Part shown: positions 5,814 through 7,247 of the stretch, piece by piece | How positions within the stretch are numbered: the first letter of the stretch is position 1 | Layout: the number at the start of each line of letters is the position of its first letter | Assembly (NCBI GenBank): GCA_900553335.1 | Contig: USCU01000057.1 | Span: 1-7,247 of the forward strand | From: an uncultured Ruminococcus sp. | GTDB lineage: Bacteria; Bacillota; Clostridia; Oscillospirales; Ruminococcaceae | Direction: 5' to 3' | Length of the DNA: 7,247 nucleotides | Made by a program: the position numbers and the translations under genes | Notes under the pieces: generated by a model | What the model saw: only the letters and a program-made list of their open reading frames with translations | What the model was told of the DNA's origin: nothing | The model's database searches: none

Positions 5814-6839
5814 ATGAAACTAAAAAGAATTCTTGCGGCAGTTTCAGCTTGCGCTTTAGCTGTCGGAATGATGGCAGGCTGCGGAAAATCCGACGATTCA
5901 TCAAACGGAGGAAGCAAAACAGGCGAAAACGCTAAAAATTATAAAATCGGAGTTATCCAGATTATGGAGCATACATCTCTTAACACTATAAGAGATGCTG
6001 TTGTAAATCAGCTCGAAAAGTTAGGATACAAGGACGGAGAGAATTGTACGATAGACCTTCAGCAAGCAAACAATGAAGCTACAATGGTTACTCAGATTTT
6101 AGATAAGTTTAAGGCTGACGGTGATGATATCATCGTTGCTATTACAACTCCTTGTGCAACAGCGGCAGCAGCATATTCGAGCGAGATCCCTGTTGTGTTT
6201 TCGGCAGTTACTGATCCTGTAAGCGCTGAGCTTGTTAAGGATTGGGATAATTCAGGAGATGAAAACCTGACCGGTACGTCAGATAAGCTTGATATTACAA
6301 AAATCTTGGATAATGCACTTGCTATTACTCCTGACATCAAAACTCTCGGATTCCTTTATAATACAGGAGAACTGAACTCCGTTGAGTGCCTTAAAGAAGT
6401 AAAGGCATACTGTGATGAAAAGGGAATCGAGGTTGTTGAGGGTTCGGCTACTACTGCAACAGAGCTTTCAGAAGCGGCTACAACCTTGTTTTCAAAGTGC
6501 GACGCTGTATTCTCACCTAACGACAATACTGTTGCAGGAGCAATGGGAACAGTCGCAAAAATCGCAATCGACGCTAAAAAGCCTATGTATGTAGGAGCTG
6601 ATTCGATGGTACAGGACGGTGGATTTGCAACTGTCGGAATCGAATATACAGACTTAGGAATTGAAACTGCAAATATGGTGGATCAGATCCTTAAGGGTGA
6701 GAAAAAAGCAGGAGATATTCCAATAAAGGTATTTAACGAGGATTTAAGCACTTATATCAATAAGTCAACAGCTGAGGCGATAGGTATTACTATCCCTGAG
6801 GATATCAAAAATGGAGAAAAGACGGTTTTCTTTGATTAA
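5814..6839 (+). CDS. ABC transporter substrate-binding lipoprotein (ABC_sub_bind, TrpX-like)
   Basis: This 341-residue extracellular lipoprotein delivers a small solute to an ABC importer. A signal peptide with basic KLKR start and hydrophobic core ends in the lipobox MAGC, with C23 as the lipidated cysteine, followed by a Ser/Gly/Asp-rich linker to about residue 41. The mature domain begins YKIGVIQIMEHTSLNTIRDA at 43-62 and includes VAITTPCATAA at 108-118, PVVFSAVTDPVSA at 126-138, GFLYNTGE at 179-186 and VFSPNDNTV at 232-240, the pattern of the ABC_sub_bind family (COG2984). That family includes the TrpX aromatic amino acid binding proteins of Firmicutes, but many members have unknown ligands, so substrate is not assigned. 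The start is set by AAGAGG at 5802-5807, 6 bases upstream. A strong promoter precedes it and a terminator follows. Its partner permease begins 109 bp downstream. Confidence 0.94.
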   Translation: MKLKRILAAVSACALAVGMMAGCGKSDDSSNGGSKTGENAKNYKIGVIQIMEHTSLNTIRDAVVNQLEKLGYKDGENCTIDLQQANNEATMVTQILDKFKADGDDIIVAITTPCATAAAAYSSEIPVVFSAVTDPVSAELVKDWDNSGDENLTGTSDKLDITKILDNALAITPDIKTLGFLYNTGELNSVECLKEVKAYCDEKGIEVVEGSATTATELSEAATTLFSKCDAVFSPNDNTVAGAMGTVAKIAIDAKKPMYVGADSMVQDGGFATVGIEYTDLGIETANMVDQILKGEKKAGDIPIKVFNEDLSTYINKSTAEAIGITIPEDIKNGEKTVFFD

Positions 6840-6842
6840 CTG

Positions 6843-6871
6843 TTGCAAAAAAAATTAAAATGAAGTATAAT
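6843..6871 (+). promoter_or_regulatory. Internal promoter overlapping a terminator arm
   Basis: TTGCAA at 6843-6848 and a perfect TATAAT at 6866-6871 are 17 bases apart. The -10 box shares bases 6869-6871 with the 5' arm of the terminator hairpin. Initiation near 6877-6880 would yield transcripts that lack about half of that arm, so the hairpin could not fully form and RNA polymerase would read into the permease gene. It is predicted from sequence only. Confidence 0.6.
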
Positions 6872-6934
6872 ATCAGAGTGGATATGTTTTTCAGGTTATG
6901 GTTGATTTGAAAATGTCCGCTCTGATATTTTTTT
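6869..6934 (+). terminator. Intrinsic terminator/attenuator between binding-protein and permease genes
   Basis: The arms 6869-6885 and 6913-6929 pair over 17 bp with two G-U pairs, enclosing a 27-base loop. The 3' arm runs into a T tract (6928-6934). The hairpin is 29 bases downstream of the substrate-binding gene stop. Partial termination here would make binding protein more abundant than permease, a common need in ABC importers. The loop is unusually large for a simple terminator. Confidence 0.88.
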
Positions 6935-6947
6935 ACGGAGAGTTTTT

Positions 6948-7247
6948 ATGAAGATAAACAAGAAGAAACTTATATCGTGGATTCCGAGAATAGCGGTAAT
7001 TGTAATAATGCTGGTTTTAATTAATACACAGCTTTATCAAAGTCAAATACTTGATACGCTTGAATACGGATTTGTATTTGCTCTTTTGGCGCTCGGGATT
7101 TTTATTTCCTTTAGGATTCTGGACATTCCTGATCTGTCCGTTGACGGAACGTTTGCTCTTGGTGTTTCCGTTTCTGCAATAGTTGCGTCAGACGGTCACC
7201 CAATACTCGGAATTTTTTTAGGTATTGTGGCGGGTGCGCTTGCAGGC
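6948..7247 (+). CDS. ABC transporter permease (TrpY/COG4120-like), 3' truncated
   Basis: An open frame from the ATG at 6948 runs 100 codons to the right edge without a stop. GGAGAG at 6937-6942 precedes it by 5 bases. The protein starts with a basic stretch (KINKKK), then a hydrophobic helix at about 12-26. A segment reading YGFVFALLALGIFISFRILD at 38-57 is followed by DLSVDGTFALG, a pattern typical of permeases encoded beside ABC_sub_bind proteins (COG4120, branched-chain-permease-like). Further hydrophobic stretches follow at about 66-78 and 84-100. It should form the membrane channel of the importer served by the upstream lipoprotein, with an ATPase gene expected next, beyond the window. 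The nearby internal promoter and terminator probably set its expression. Confidence 0.92.
   Translation, partial: MKINKKKLISWIPRIAVIVIMLVLINTQLYQSQILDTLEYGFVFALLALGIFISFRILDIPDLSVDGTFALGVSVSAIVASDGHPILGIFLGIVAGALAG

Noticed and set aside
6412..6594. 60-residue + strand frame inside the substrate-binding gene
   Set aside because: It is an alternative frame within a well-supported coding sequence, with no own ribosome binding site.

Overview
The window looks like a metagenomic contig end from a low-to-moderate G+C Gram-positive bacterium, most plausibly a gut-type Clostridia (Oscillospiraceae/Lachnospiraceae-like). The grounds are strong AGGAGG-type ribosome binding sites, A/T-rich codon choice, a lipoprotein binding protein with a Gram-positive style signal, and gene families common in that group. 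The taxonomic guess is inference. The first 24 bases are not biological: they are a Nextera/Tn5 sequencing adapter remnant, so the first gene is truncated and its apparent N-terminus (MCIRDR) is an artefact. All real genes lie on the + strand.

Region 1 (25-2321) is a tight run of three genes: a truncated CNNM/CBS/CorC_HlyC membrane protein, an unrecognised four-helix membrane protein that overlaps it by 8 bp, and an ACMSD-like amidohydrolase. Region 2 (2286-2536) is the most unusual part. It is a roughly 210-bp, G+C-rich, strongly folded insert bounded by perfect 21-bp direct repeats. The left repeat lies inside the last codons of the amidohydrolase gene. Removing one repeat plus the insert gives a different C-terminus (NAQRLLCLD-stop), so the insert probably arrived secondarily and replaced the gene's tail. 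It encodes no credible protein and looks like a small non-autonomous mobile repeat or structured RNA.

Region 3 (2585-5630) holds pyrE (orotate phosphoribosyltransferase), a GtrA-family membrane protein, a cation diffusion facilitator, and a 10-TM-type putative heavy-metal/manganese exporter with a Cys/His-rich loop. The last two suggest a paired metal-efflux function. The exporter starts at TTG behind a duplicated Shine-Dalgarno sequence.

Region 4 (5714-7247) begins with a near-consensus promoter. It holds a lipoprotein substrate-binding protein of the ABC_sub_bind (TrpX-like) family and the first 100 codons of its cognate permease; the ATPase would be expected beyond the right edge. Between the two genes a strong intrinsic terminator overlaps a near-consensus promoter whose -10 box lies in the 5' arm of the hairpin. 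This layout would stop most readthrough from the binding-protein gene while letting transcripts that start at the internal promoter escape termination.

I found no CRISPR array, tRNA, rRNA, T-box or recognised metabolite riboswitch. The best candidates for something undescribed are the folded insert with its direct repeats and the promoter-in-terminator arrangement.
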